Shown here one piece after another: positions 28,060 to 38,069 of a stretch of 64,000 bases of DNA (position 1 is the first letter of the stretch; every line of letters starts with the position of its first letter). Position numbers and translations under genes: made by a program. The DNA is from Plazaster borealis. Its lineage: Eukaryota > Echinodermata > Asteroidea > Forcipulatida > Labidiasteridae. The stretch is from positions 33,132,234 to 33,196,233 of the forward strand of contig CM037472.1 in the NCBI GenBank assembly GCA_021014325.1, in the 5' to 3' direction. The notes under the pieces are model-generated. The model had not been told where the DNA came from, ran no database searches, and was given only the letters and a program-made list of their open reading frames with translations.

Positions 28060-31000
28060 CTGCATTAGAACAAGAAACAGTTGATAGTTTAGAGGCTAGC
28101 TATTTTAAACATTATACAAGTACAGCATTTGCATATTCAAGCAAGACTGCTTGGTCTTATACAAATAATTAATACTTTTGGTTTTAAAAGTTTGTGTTGT
28201 GGCCAAGCAGTCTTGGGCACCAGGTTCAACTTCTGGTGTTGTCAATGTGTGGATTCAGGTTACGGTCATGGCACTTGTGTCCTTAAGCAAGACACTTAAC
28301 CATACTTTCTTCATCCTTCAGATTGGATGTTAAAGAATCCAGTAAATGTATTGCTTGTTAGAGAGGGTGATTGTATAAATTAACCTAAATTCCCTTCTTT
28401 CAATGATTAAAACGATTCTTATAACAAAAAATGGACATTTTGAAAGAGACCTTGAATCAAGACGTATGTGAAACTGAAAGGGAACTCTAGAAGTTTCTTG
28501 AGTAAATCCAATATAAAAAAAACGTGCTCAATGCATTTCCTATGGGTTTCCAATGAGTGTTGAAGCCAAACTCTGTGTGAAGTTGGCGCAGTTTACGGTG
28601 AAATTACGCCACATTTACAAACAGAACTGCAACGCATTGATGTTCCCCTTGGTTTCAATTTACCTGAGACCGATGTCACCTATGCTCACAGGGTGTCTAT
28701 GCACAACTGAGGGACCCAGATCTTTAGGTGGTCTAGCGTTTACACGTGAGCCATTCATCTTAGCGAAGAGTAACCTGAGCACTCGCTCACGCTGTTCCCA
28801 TGTTAGCTCACTCACATCAATCTTACCACCCAGGCCAGTCCTGAGGAAAAATAAACAAAAGAGAAATTGTGTTATTTGTTTTCAAAACATAGTATAGCAT
28901 TGTTTAAAGGCATGTTACACCATTGGTTTTCAAAAAAACAAACCATACATTACCAACCTATGAAAATTTCATAAAATTGTTTGTTCCGGTTTCACATTTT
29001 AATGAAAAAAGGGAACGCAGTTTCTTTTAACTACAATATGTACAATACAATACAATAAAAAGTTATTGTCCCTGCATGGGAAATTTCTTTGGCCTTTTAC
29101 ATAAAAATACACAATATAAAATACTGAAGTTAAAAAGGAATAAACAGGACAATAGAGAAAGAGTAGGCCTACAAAAACAAGTTAACAAGTAAACCCTAGA
29201 AAGATAAAGAGGCACATCATTTTTTATTTTTTTAGACGGTGACTTTGTGCCATTCATACATTATTTAATTGCTGCAATCAAAATATGCAGTGGTTATTTG
29301 GGAGTCTTCAAATGCTCTTTCGTTGACTGAAAGTATTGCAGATGGACAAACAAACTCTGGAGGATTGGCACTGGTATGAACTTTAGAATCAGTGGGCTTT
29401 CAGATTGAAACTAAACAATTTTTGTTTCTCCTCGATAACTGCCAATTCTTAAATGAAAGAAACAAACTGTTTTGAGCTCAAAACTTACTTGTTGTTCAGT
29501 ACAAATGATTTGGAGAAATGCCGCAGTGTGAACAGACCTTATTTGTTATGCTGTTAAATAAATCGTCCTGTAATGGACACAACATTCTTGAAGTTTGCAA
29601 AACTTACAAAACTTTCATATATTATCGTGTTATAGTCAGGACTGCATGACAACAAATACATTGAATCTCTATGGACCTGTGCATTGACATCACCACGCCA
29701 CCATCTTAGAGGTAAATTTATGATGAAACAATGTAAAACGTGCAGCTATATAAGCGCGGCGCAAAGGATGGGCCAAGGGCGCCCTACTCACATGACGTCA
29801 TGTGCACAAGTTCTATCCTAATCAGAAGACACTTACCAAGCCTCAGCCGCCTTAAGGTCAGAGTAAACACTGTTAGTGCTCATATCAGATGCCTTGAAGT
29901 TCCTAACTTTGGGATAATCTCCTTTGCTGGCATGAGCGTCCAGCATTCTCTTATGGTACATTGCTGCTGCATCTTTGAGATACTTGGAACGGTTAGCAAT
30001 AATCTCCTTCTTGACTGTCTCCAAGGAGTCTAGGAAAAACTGCTCCATTTCTGTCCTCTGTAAAAAGAGAAGGAAGAAAGAAAAAAATGACGAATTTATC
30101 AAAAATAAAACAATTCATGGTCAAGGAGTACAATTTTGTTACATGTAAAGTAAATCAATTATGTTGGTTCTTCAACTATACAATGTACTGCCAACTTATA
30201 AAAATGAACACAAACTCATTTGAAAAAGGGGAAAAACAAAAAACAATTTTTAAACTTGTAGGATTTGAAACTTTGTATGGTGGAAATACAATCTAGTGAG
30301 GTCTATGATAACACCAAGTACATGAGGAGATTTTGAACTTCGCACCGTGAAAATACAATCTAGTGCGGTTTGTGGTAAGGTTTGTGGTTTGTTGAAATAT
30401 AGTACAGCCTTAGCAAGACTCTTAGCAACAGTCTTAGCCTTGCTGTAGCCGCCAATTTGGATACGGCCTTAGACTTGATGGGTCTCCATTAGGTTCGAAA
30501 GAGTCTTTCTAAACGAGTGTTTTAATCTACGAAAACAGGGACTGCTTGTTCCAAACAAAATAACAGAGCATGATAAAACCAATAAGACAAGCTGAAAAGA
30601 AGGGACAAAACAATGGAACAAGAAAACTTTCTTCTCACATTTAAATGCTGAATGTTTCCAGACAACATTTTCAGAAAATATTTGCAAGTTTGACTCCTAC
30701 CTGAGTCTATAGATTTGTTCTACACATGACTCAGAAAGTCCCTAATAATAATACCAATAATACTTAAATTTTATTGATTTACATTGAGCCTATTCAATAC
30801 AAGCACATAACAGTCATGAAATAATTTAATAAACCAGAAAGGACAATGATAAAAAGCTAAACACATAGGGAAATTACAATAAGAACACAAACAAAATGGT
30901 AAAAAGCTAGGAAATACCACAATAAATTCATTAAACAAAATGATTAGACAAGACCCTTGCAGAACTCCACATACAACATCATGTTAAAAATGTAGAGCAC

Positions 31001-34000
31001 AACAAATTGGTAAAAAGCATTTATAATAATACATTAAATATATAAAATGCTGTTACTATCAGTTTTGGAGCAAAAATTATCAATTAAAGATATCTTGGTT
31101 TGAGCAAAGAAAAATGTCCAACACAAACCTAAATCAATGTATTCTCTTGGGATAGTTTCTCAAATTTCATTCAAAACTTGAAGAGGAATTCAGAAAAATT
31201 AACTAAAATGTAAGTGTTTATAATTGATTCTCCGCCATACCTGATCTAGGATAGTCTTAGCTAATCTCTTGACTTTCTTCATCTCTTTACTCTGTAACTG
31301 AATGGTTCTCATCAGCTTAGTGATCTCTACACGTCCAGCCTCCGCCTCTACGTGTGCCTTCTTGACGACTATCTGTCTCTCCTGCTCAAACTCACGCACC
31401 ACGTGGCTCAAGGATACCTCAAGGCTCTCTATCTTATTCTGGGACTAAAAACAAACGCAATGGAAATAAGTCAGTTCAGTATTTGGATTAAAAGAAAAAA
31501 GTACAGGGCCCAATTTCATGGCTCTGCTTACCGCCGAATTATGTGCTTGCGATCACCATTTTTCACTTACAGGGCAAGTGCTGAATTTCTGCGCAAGCTG
31601 TGCTAATCTGTAAAATACGTTTGACGTAAGCGCAGAATCCCCTGCTTCTGTTAGCGTCGATTCTTTGCTTGCGGTAAGCAGAGCCATGAAATTGGGCCCA
31701 GGATTTATAATTATCTTTTTTTTTTATTAAACTTTTTCAACCCAACTAATTATAAATATAAAGTCCATAATAGTACTGATCCTCCACAGAAACATTTCAG
31801 TCTGAAAAACTGTCAAAAGTCGAGGAAATAGCATTTGAAGACTTTTGCTTACTTTGGTTGACAAAATCATAACAAGCCTGATATGAGATGCACAGAATCA
31901 CCGACAAAAACATAAAACTGTTTTTCAATGTTTTTGTTGCTAATAGATCAGTCTATAGCTTTATAAGGTCCGACTACAACCAGGGCCAATTTTACAGAGC
32001 TGCTTAAGCACAAAAAGTAGACAAGCACGACAAAATTATGCTTACCAGGGCCCAATTTCATAGAGCTGCTTAAGCAGAAAATATTGCTTAACAATTTTCT
32101 GCTTAGCAGAAATGAGCAGGATACCAGTCACAAATTGTACATGTGACATGGTATTTTGGCTGGCAACCCTGTTCTGGTAAGCATAATTTTGTTTTGCTTA
32201 GCTACTTTTTGTGCTTAAGCAGCTCTATGAAATTGGGCCCAGATGATGGTTACCAATAAAAATACCATATCACATGTACCATCTGTGACTGGGGCCTTTT
32301 CAAAACCTCTGCTTGGGCTCTGGCTCCTTCATCAATTTTGAAGCAGTGTACATTTTGCACGGTGGTTCAAACATCAAACAGAGCCTGGGGCCGGAGCTTC
32401 AGCCCAAGCCGAGGTTTAAGAAAAGCCAATGGTAACCTGCTAAGTTTTGCTAAGCAGAAATGTGTTAAGCAATATACTCTGCTTAATAAGCAGCTCTATG
32501 AAAATGAAGGACACTTACTTGTTTAAGTTGCTCCTTCAGTTTAACATTCTGCACCACCTTCTCCTGGATCATGAGTTCATTCAACTCCTTATCTCCTTTC
32601 AGTTTCTTGTTCTCTTTGAATAGGGTGTCTCTCTCCAGCTTCAGCTCGTCTGATTCCTTCATGTGGTAATTTAGCGCCTCAGTGACTCGGACGTTCTCTT
32701 TGTAGACTGAACGGGTTGTCTCATCAAGCTCACTGTAGATGAGAAAAAGGAATGTGAAATTCAAGTAGGACTTAAATGCATTTTTTCCTTTTTGTAATGT
32801 CATCAAATTTGGTGGCCAAATTTTTGTGAAAACATCAAAAAACTACATGGAAGTTTACATTTGTCAAGAATTCTTAGTATGTTTAAATTGGCTTATTTTG
32901 ATTGCGGTAATCAAAATAAGCAATGGTGCAGCTGTGTTTTAGGGGACTTCAAATGCTATTTTCTCAACATTGACAATCATTATCAAAAGGAAATATTTCT
33001 TTGGAGGTTTGGTATTGGTGACCTTTATTTCATAGTCAGTGAGCTTTCAGATTGAAACTGTAAACAAACTTATTTGACAATTAATAACCCTGTACTTGTT
33101 ATTATATCTTTCTGGTAATGAAACCTAGGCAGCCTCAAAAGCGACTAGCACTGTGACCTACAGGCCTGAAGATACCTGTGTAGTTGAATATGATGAAGGA
33201 ATCACAGTTTTAGATGTGGGAGAAAAACCCCAAAAAGGGAAACCCCACTCAATCAGGTAGGGACTGAAAACCAAATCTAGATGCAAGGCTCTGGTTTTGG
33301 AATTCAAACCGAGGTCAACAGAGGTGAAGGGCAGGGAGGAAAACCACTGAGCCTTTAAAGGCACTGAACACGTTTGGTAATTGTCAAAGACCAGTATTCT
33401 CAATTGGTGTATCCCAACATATGCATAAAATAAAAAGCCTGTGAAAACTTGGGCTCAATTGGTCATTGAAGTTAAAAGAAAATGATGAAAGAAAAAACAC
33501 CCTTGTTATACAAATTTGTGTGCTTTCAGATAGGAATAAAAGGCTTCTTGCAAGAAGTTTGTATTATTTTAGTGAGAAATTACCTCTTTCTCAAAGACTA
33601 TGTTACTTCAGAGGGAGTCGTTTCTCACAATGTTTTATACTATCAACAGCTCTCTGTTGCTCTTTACCAAGTCAGTTTTTATGCTAATATATATTTTGAG
33701 TAATTACCAAACGTGTACATTACTTTAAGGGTTAACAATATTTGACCAACCTTATAGCCTCTGTATGAGCTCGTTCAGCCAGCTCTGCTATCTTCTGGCT
33801 GGCTTCTTGCTGTAATCGGATCTTCTCCTCAAAGAACTTATGCTCCATTCGCTGCAACTGTTCCACATGTTCTTTGTTGGTCAAGAACATTTCATCTTTG
33901 ATCTGAGAACACACAAAATTATTATTATTTATTTATTATTTTATACAAGTTTTATAAAATTACACACAGAAGAGACACAATAAAACCTAAGAATAAATGG

Positions 34001-37000
34001 AGATAGCTAGACTGAGGAGGAAAATAAAAATGTTCCTATAACCAAACGGTTCAGTCTGCCGCTAAAAATATTTCTAAAAAGATACAGACAGGCAAAATAC
34101 ACGGGAAATACACGGCAACAACTACAAGAAATAAAATTTTTAAAAATTGAGCTGTATGGGTGAATCAATGAGAAAACTGTTGACTGCTGCTTTTAATAAA
34201 GAGATAGATGTTAAACAACGGATATCGATGGGCAATGGGTTCCACAAGGCAGGCACACTATGAAAAAAAGAATACTTTAAAGGCATCGTACACGTTTGGT
34301 AATTGTCAAAGACCAGTGTTCTCACTTGGTGTATCCCAACATATGCATAAAATATTCAAGCCTGTGAAAATTTGGGCTCAATTGGTCATTGAAGTTGCAA
34401 GAAAATGATGAAAGAAAAACACCCTTGTTGTACAAATTTGTGTGCTTTCAGATAGGAATAAAAGGCTTCTTGCAAGAAGTTTTTATTATTTTAGTGAGAA
34501 ATTACCTCTTTCTCAAAGACTATGTTACTTCAGAGGGAGTCGTTTCTCACAATGTTTTATACTATCAACAGCTCTCTGTTGCTCGTTACCAAGTCAGTTT
34601 TTATGCTAATGTATATTTTGAGTAATTACCAAACATGTACGATGCCTTTAAACTATTACATCTAGAAAAAGGAATTTTGAAGTTAGGAAAATCTCTGCTT
34701 TGGTTGATGGAGAACATTTAAATCGTATTATACCTACCCACAATCATTTGTGCATATTGGTTTTTGCAAATATCTTTTTATTTTGCTGTGATTTTTAGTT
34801 TGGTGTTATCTGTTAAGCTATTTTCTATAACTCCTGTGTAGTTTAACCATAGGATGTCTTATTTGAATTTGTTGGACTGAGGACTGCACCAATATACTGA
34901 TTACGCTTTACATGGGATCAGGCATACCACCATAACCAGACTCCAACAGATTGGATGTTGAGTTACTGAATGGTGTTGGACTGAAGCCTGCACTAGTAAA
35001 CTGATTATGCTTTACATACGACCAGGCATACCACCATAATCAGCGTCCAACAAGTTGGGTGTTGTGTCACCATATGGTGTTGTAATTATATTTACCTCAT
35101 CTAGTTCTTTCTGCATTTGTCCTCGTTTCCGTCTGAATTCCTTGACAAGTTTAAGCTCACTCTGCATCATCTTCACTTCATCAGTCTTCTCTGTAAGGTT
35201 GGTCTCAAGCTGATTCAGTCTTGTGGTGAAATCTCCAATCTATAAACAATGTACAAAATGTGAATAAAGATGATAATAATGTATAGAGACAGTTTCAGCT
35301 CTATGGAGTTAGCCATCGGGGCATCTTCAGGACAACCCGTTGGAAATTGGCCATCTTATTTTTCATTCATAAATACCCCAGACAGTTTCGCTATTCCTAT
35401 TGGTGGAGAGCACGTCACGTGGGGGTGTTCAAACAGCTGATAAAGACTTCTGTTTAAGACCGGCTGGCTACGCGTGTTTGGCGCGCAATCTTATTTACGC
35501 CAATTTACTTACGCAGAATGCAATATATAGCTATTAGTACTCGCGCGTAATATTTTTGTACACGCGCGTACACACAACCCAACCCAAGGGATGAATATAG
35601 CCTGATTATGAAGAGAGGAGAAAACAACCAGTTGTACTTACAATTTGTTGCTTTTCTTTTCTAGATTCTCTTCGAGTGTCCTTCAGTTGTTTCTGCAACT
35701 TGGCAATCTGCAATAAGACAAATTAATCACACTTGTTTTATTGTAACAGTTCCACAGGAAAATCCCAAGGGGATGCAGGGAATATATTCCTCCACTTTTC
35801 AGATCCGGCCCTGAATTTCAAGGAACAAGGCCCAATGATTAGATTCATTTAACAATTCTAATTTGCGTTCCTGGATAAAAACAGACTATGCACAGGGTTC
35901 TGCCCAGGATTTCTTTAGTGCCGGAAACATTTTTTTTCCAAGTACGGTCAAGTCAATTTCCTTTCGATCGTGCACGGAGTGGTTACACACGTGCCCCCTG
36001 CAGCTGTGCCTTGAATGTAGGCCTCCATAGTGCGCGCACGCCTTTACCGCCATGGGAAAACAATTTACAGCATCTATAGCATGGTGCTTACTCTGCAATT
36101 CAGTTTCCGTTGTATTAAACGCTATAGAATAGGGTACGCAACATGACGAAACTGGTATCCAAGCGTAAAGCTATAATCAGCGTGACTGGAAACCATTGCG
36201 AAATCAATGCGAGTTTCGTTGGATATAATGTACTGGTACAGGCGGGAGGGATGCTCGAACTGGATCATTAAAATAGACTCAAACCAAAGAAGTAGGCTAC
36301 TCGAAACTTTGGATGAAGCTTTTTACTGGTAAATAATTTTTGTACACGATGTTCCAAATATTTTGAAGGAAATGGGCAAAAAACGAAGAAAAAAATGTGT
36401 GGTGGTCGGAAAACGAAAAAATTCTGCTAGTGGTGGTCGGGGAATCCTGAGTACCGGGCAGGTTTTCCGGCACCGACCACCGTGGGCAGAACCCTGATGC
36501 ATTTATGTTAATGTCATTTAGTTGTTACTTTGTTATTACTTTGCCTTTTGGGTTTCAAACTTTCAATCTGTATTTTAGTACAAATGTTAATCTTTGATTA
36601 TAGGTCTACTGCATAACTTAAAGGTACACAGTTCTAAAATCATCCCAAACATTTGTTTTTTTAAAGGGTCTATAACAGTGTGCATTTAATTTCACATCTA
36701 TAAGGGATATCATAAATCAACTAAAATGTCCTTTTTTGAAAGAAACTTACCAATTCTTCCTTAGAATGGTCCTCTTTCTTCAAGTAGGTGATCACATCAA
36801 TAGTATCTTTCTCTGATTGTAGCATGTTATGCTGCAACAATTCATTCTCCAAAGACAAGTGCTTGGCATTCTCCCGAAATTCTTGGCGTGATTTCTCAGT
36901 GGCGTCCAATCGAGCCTCCCAGACTCTTGTGTTGGCAACCACCATGGCTGTGTCTGAGAACTTCTTGTCCTTCTTTTTCCTGATTGATGATAAAAACAGT

Positions 37001-37693
37001 GAAATTCATGATGAAGAAAGGGAACAACTTGAAGTGTTCTTAACCCTCTCGTTACCAAATTCTTTTGACATAAAACAACCGCTGGTGCCAACATTGTTTG
37101 ACCACTCAAGCGTGAAGCACACATTCTCACACAACAGAAAGCTAATGAAATTCAACAAACACAAGATTACATTCAGCCTTACACATTAAAATGTGGAAAA
37201 AATACACCCTGTGAAGCTTTTGAGGAAGTATGAAGTCAGGGTCTTGTCACACGAGTAGGCCTACACACGAGGCAATTTTTACAGCAATGTCAGGGCAACC
37301 AACAGCACTAGGCCTACACGCTGGTTAAAAATTCAGACTTTTTGAGAAGTTATGCCATTGCATTTTTGTTAATATTACATGGTACATATATTTCCAATAA
37401 ATCCTTGCTTTATTTGCTGTTTTGAGGTATTTTAAACTTGTTGTCGGCGTGTTGTCGGCACTCTGGACTTGTTGTCGGCGTGTTGTCGGCTTTTGTAGGA
37501 CCCACGAACAAGGCAAGCATCATGCTAAAAAAAACTGTTTCAAGTGTAAACTAAAATTACCTTTCCTAATTCGAGAACATGAAAAACAAGAGAAACAATC
37601 ACAAACAAAAATGTTAGGAAATTTGTACACTTACCCTTTTCCTTTTCCCTTGCCTTTCCCCTTCCCCTTTCCCTTTTTGACTTTCTTCGGCAT
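27855..37693 (-). CDS. BBOF1: Basal body-orientation factor 1 (10 coding exons, ~556 aa)
   Basis: Coding exons on the minus strand: 37635-37693, 36751-36979, 35642-35707, 35096-35239, 33751-33902, 32519-32732, 31241-31444, 29837-30057, 28664-28840 and 27855-28059, all joining in frame. The product matches vertebrate BBOF1/CCDC176 (DUF4515): a Lys-Gly repeat N-terminus, then VWEARLDATEKSR, EKDTIDVITYLKKED, SELKLVKEFRRKRGQM, ELAERAHTEAI, RSVYKENV, VKRLAKTILDQRTEMEQFFL and LTWEQRERVLRLLFAKMNG. Nearly all of residues 25-420 is predicted coiled coil. Human BBOF1 is about 529 aa. In vertebrate multiciliated cells the protein sits at basal bodies and maintains their polarity. The last exon is Pro/Ser-rich and poorly conserved. 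An RFX X-box lies upstream. Confidence 0.95.
28195..28380 (+). mobile_element. tRNA-derived SINE (family 1), 5' fragment
   Basis: TGTGGCCAAGCAGT (box A-like), GATTCAGGTTACGG (weak box B), then CACTTGTGTCCTTAAGCA and AAGACACTTAACC, as in 15153-15540. BBOF1 intron 9. Confidence 0.6.
28664..28840 (-). CDS. BBOF1: BBOF1 exon 9
   Basis: TCCTCAG acceptor and GTAAAT donor, phase 2 both sides. Encodes DVSELTWEQRERVLRLLFAK then MNG, the last strongly conserved block. Confidence 0.94.
29263..29412 (+). mobile_element. Dispersed repeat family E, copy
   Basis: TTGCTGCAATCAAAATA, GTCTTCAAATGCT, GGATTGGCACTGGTATGAAC and GGGCTTTCAGATTGAAACTA match 32884-33057. Weaker or inverted copies occur near 10385, 39885, 49365 and 53040. 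Non-coding. Confidence 0.55.
29837..30057 (-). CDS. BBOF1: BBOF1 exon 8
   Basis: TTTACAG acceptor and GTAAGT donor, phase 0 in and 2 out. Encodes RTEMEQFFLDSLETVKKEII and STNSVYSDLKAAEAW, both strongly conserved in vertebrates. Confidence 0.95.
31241..31444 (-). CDS. BBOF1: BBOF1 exon 7
   Basis: TTTTAG acceptor and GTATGG donor, phase 0, 68 codons. Encodes KIESLEVSLSHVVREFEQER and EMKKVKRLAKTILDQ. Confidence 0.94.
31506..31699. mobile_element. MITE family D, copy 2
   Basis: GGGCCCAATTTCATGGCTCT at the left and AGAGCCATGAAATTGGGCCC at the right are exact inverted ends of a 194-bp element. The interior differs from other family D copies (GCGCAAGCTGTG, GACGTAAGCGCAGAAT). Confidence 0.8.
32048..32240. 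mobile_element. MITE family D, copy 3 (intact)
   Basis: GGGCCCAATTTCATAGAGCT at the left and AGCTCTATGAAATTGGGCCC at the right, perfect inverted ends. Interior ATTGTACATGTGACATGGTA. 193 bp, inside an older copy of the same family. Confidence 0.82.
32293..32427. mobile_element. Small palindromic element nested in family D copy
   Basis: GGCCTTTTCAAAACCTCTGC and TTGGGCTCTGGCTCC pair with GGAGCTTCAGCCCAA and CCGAGGTTTAAGAAAAGCC. About 135 bp, no coding potential. Confidence 0.6.
32519..32732 (-). CDS. BBOF1: BBOF1 exon 6
   Basis: TCTACAG acceptor, GTAAGT donor, phase 2 in and 0 out. Encodes ELDETTRSVYKENVRVTEAL and MIQEKVVQNVKLKEQLKQ. Confidence 0.94.
32884..33057 (+). mobile_element. Dispersed repeat family E, best copy
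   Basis: Begins with the palindrome CTTATTTTGATTGCGGTAAT/CAAAATAAG, followed by GACTTCAAATGCTATTTTC, GGAAATATTTCTTTGGAGG and GTGAGCTTTCAGATTGAAAC. BBOF1 intron 5. Confidence 0.6.
33355..33728 (+). mobile_element. TTAA-type MITE family A, copy 4
   Basis: TTAAAGGCACTGAACACG at the left and CGTGTACATTACTTTAA at the right, with a CTTCTTGCAAGAAG centre. Ends about 22 bp from BBOF1 exon 5 donor. Confidence 0.78.
33751..33902 (-). CDS. BBOF1: BBOF1 exon 5
   Basis: TTCTCAG acceptor and GTTGGT donor, phase 0 in and 2 out. Encodes MEHKFFEEKIRLQQEASQKI and AELAERAHTEAI. A family A MITE ends only about 20 bp past the donor in the intron. Confidence 0.93.
33914..34276 (-). mobile_element. LINE 3' fragment, interrupted by a MITE
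   Basis: The minus strand translates to FFHSVPALWNPLPIDIR, a reverse-transcriptase C-terminal signature, then an untranslated tail ending in ATT/ATTT repeats near 33920-33945. The 5' side is cut by the MITE at 34277. Confidence 0.65.
34277..34651 (+). mobile_element. TTAA-type MITE family A, copy 5
   Basis: TTAAAGGCATCGTACACG at the left and CATGTACGATGCCTTTAA at the right. 375 bp, close in sequence to copies 4 and 6, so recently active. Confidence 0.82.
35096..35239 (-). CDS. BBOF1: BBOF1 exon 4
   Basis: TTATAG acceptor and GTAAAT donor, phase 0, 48 codons. Encodes EVKMMQSELKLVKEFRRKRG and QMQKELDE, matching the vertebrate SELKMIKEFRKKKAQMEKEL region. Confidence 0.93.
35642..35707 (-). CDS. 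BBOF1: BBOF1 exon 3 (66 nt)
   Basis: TTGCAG acceptor and GTAAGT donor, phase 0. Encodes 22 coiled-coil residues (IAKLQKQLKDTRRESRKEKQ and QI). Too short for simple ORF scans. Confidence 0.9.
35893..36496. mobile_element. hAT-like non-autonomous transposon, 604 bp
   Basis: Ends CAGGGTTCTGCCCA and (inverted) TGGGCAGAACCCTG, flanked by ATGCA on both sides (35888-35892 and 36497-36501). CAGGG termini suggest the hAT superfamily, though that normally gives 8-bp duplications. Interior GTGGTGGTCGG repeats. No transposase frame. BBOF1 intron 2. Confidence 0.65.
36751..36979 (-). CDS. BBOF1: BBOF1 exon 2
   Basis: CAATCAG acceptor, GTAAGT donor, phase 2 in and 0 out. Encodes KKKDKKFSDTAMVVANTRVW, then EARLDATEKSR and SEKDTIDVITYLKK, conserved N-terminal BBOF1 motifs. 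Confidence 0.93.
37635..37693 (-). CDS. BBOF1: BBOF1 exon 1 (start, Lys-Gly repeat)
   Basis: ATG at 37693-37691, with A at -3. Encodes MPKKVKKGKGKGKGKGKGK, the same basic Gly-Lys repeat that opens vertebrate BBOF1. GTAAG donor, phase 2. Confidence 0.92.
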
Positions 37694-38055
37694 GATGGAC
37701 TTAAACAGAAGATTACACTACACAGCTGGAGATCGAGAGGAAACCGACTTGCGAAAAATCACACCCTCTCAAACATTGTTGACCGAGTAAAATTCAGATG
37801 TACTCAACGTTTTTATCACATTTAAAATACGCAGTCCTAACAACAAGATCGTTGAAATACTTGTTATTACTTTTGATAACTCACAATTGAATAACAACTA
37901 CTGTAAAATACTTTTTAATATAATACAAAAATAAACTACAACTTCGATTACGCCCGTCCAGACGGTAAGAAAAGTGTGTATTTACAAAGCAGTCTGGTTG
38001 ACAGACTTGCACACTCACTGCAAGCAAAATGAATGGAGGCGGAAACCACACCAAC

Positions 38056-38069
38056 GTTGACTTGGCAAC
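38056..38069. promoter_or_regulatory. RFX X-box upstream of BBOF1
   Basis: GTTGACTTGGCAAC fits the RFX half-site arrangement GTTNNC-NN-GGCAAC and lies 363 bp upstream of the BBOF1 ATG. RFX factors switch on ciliary genes through such sites, and BBOF1 is a ciliary gene. Confidence 0.6.

Larger units (their letters stand above)
31982..32508. mobile_element. Older MITE family D copy split by two insertions
   Basis: The left part (AGAGCTGCTTAAGCACAAAA to GCTTACCA), the middle (TTACCAATAAAAATACCATA to ATCTGTGACTGG) and the right part (AATGGTAACCTGCTAAG to GCAGCTCTATGAA) together make one family D element. It is interrupted at 32048-32240 and 32293-32427. Confidence 0.6.

Noticed and set aside
29833..30102. 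ATG at 30102 as the start of a separate small gene
   Set aside because: The first 15 codons lie in the intron; homology begins exactly at the TTTACAG acceptor, so it is BBOF1 exon 8.
37422..37790. 122-aa plus-strand frame opposite BBOF1 exon 1
   Set aside because: The PFPFPLPFPFPF stretch is the antisense of the Lys-Gly repeat; a shadow of BBOF1.
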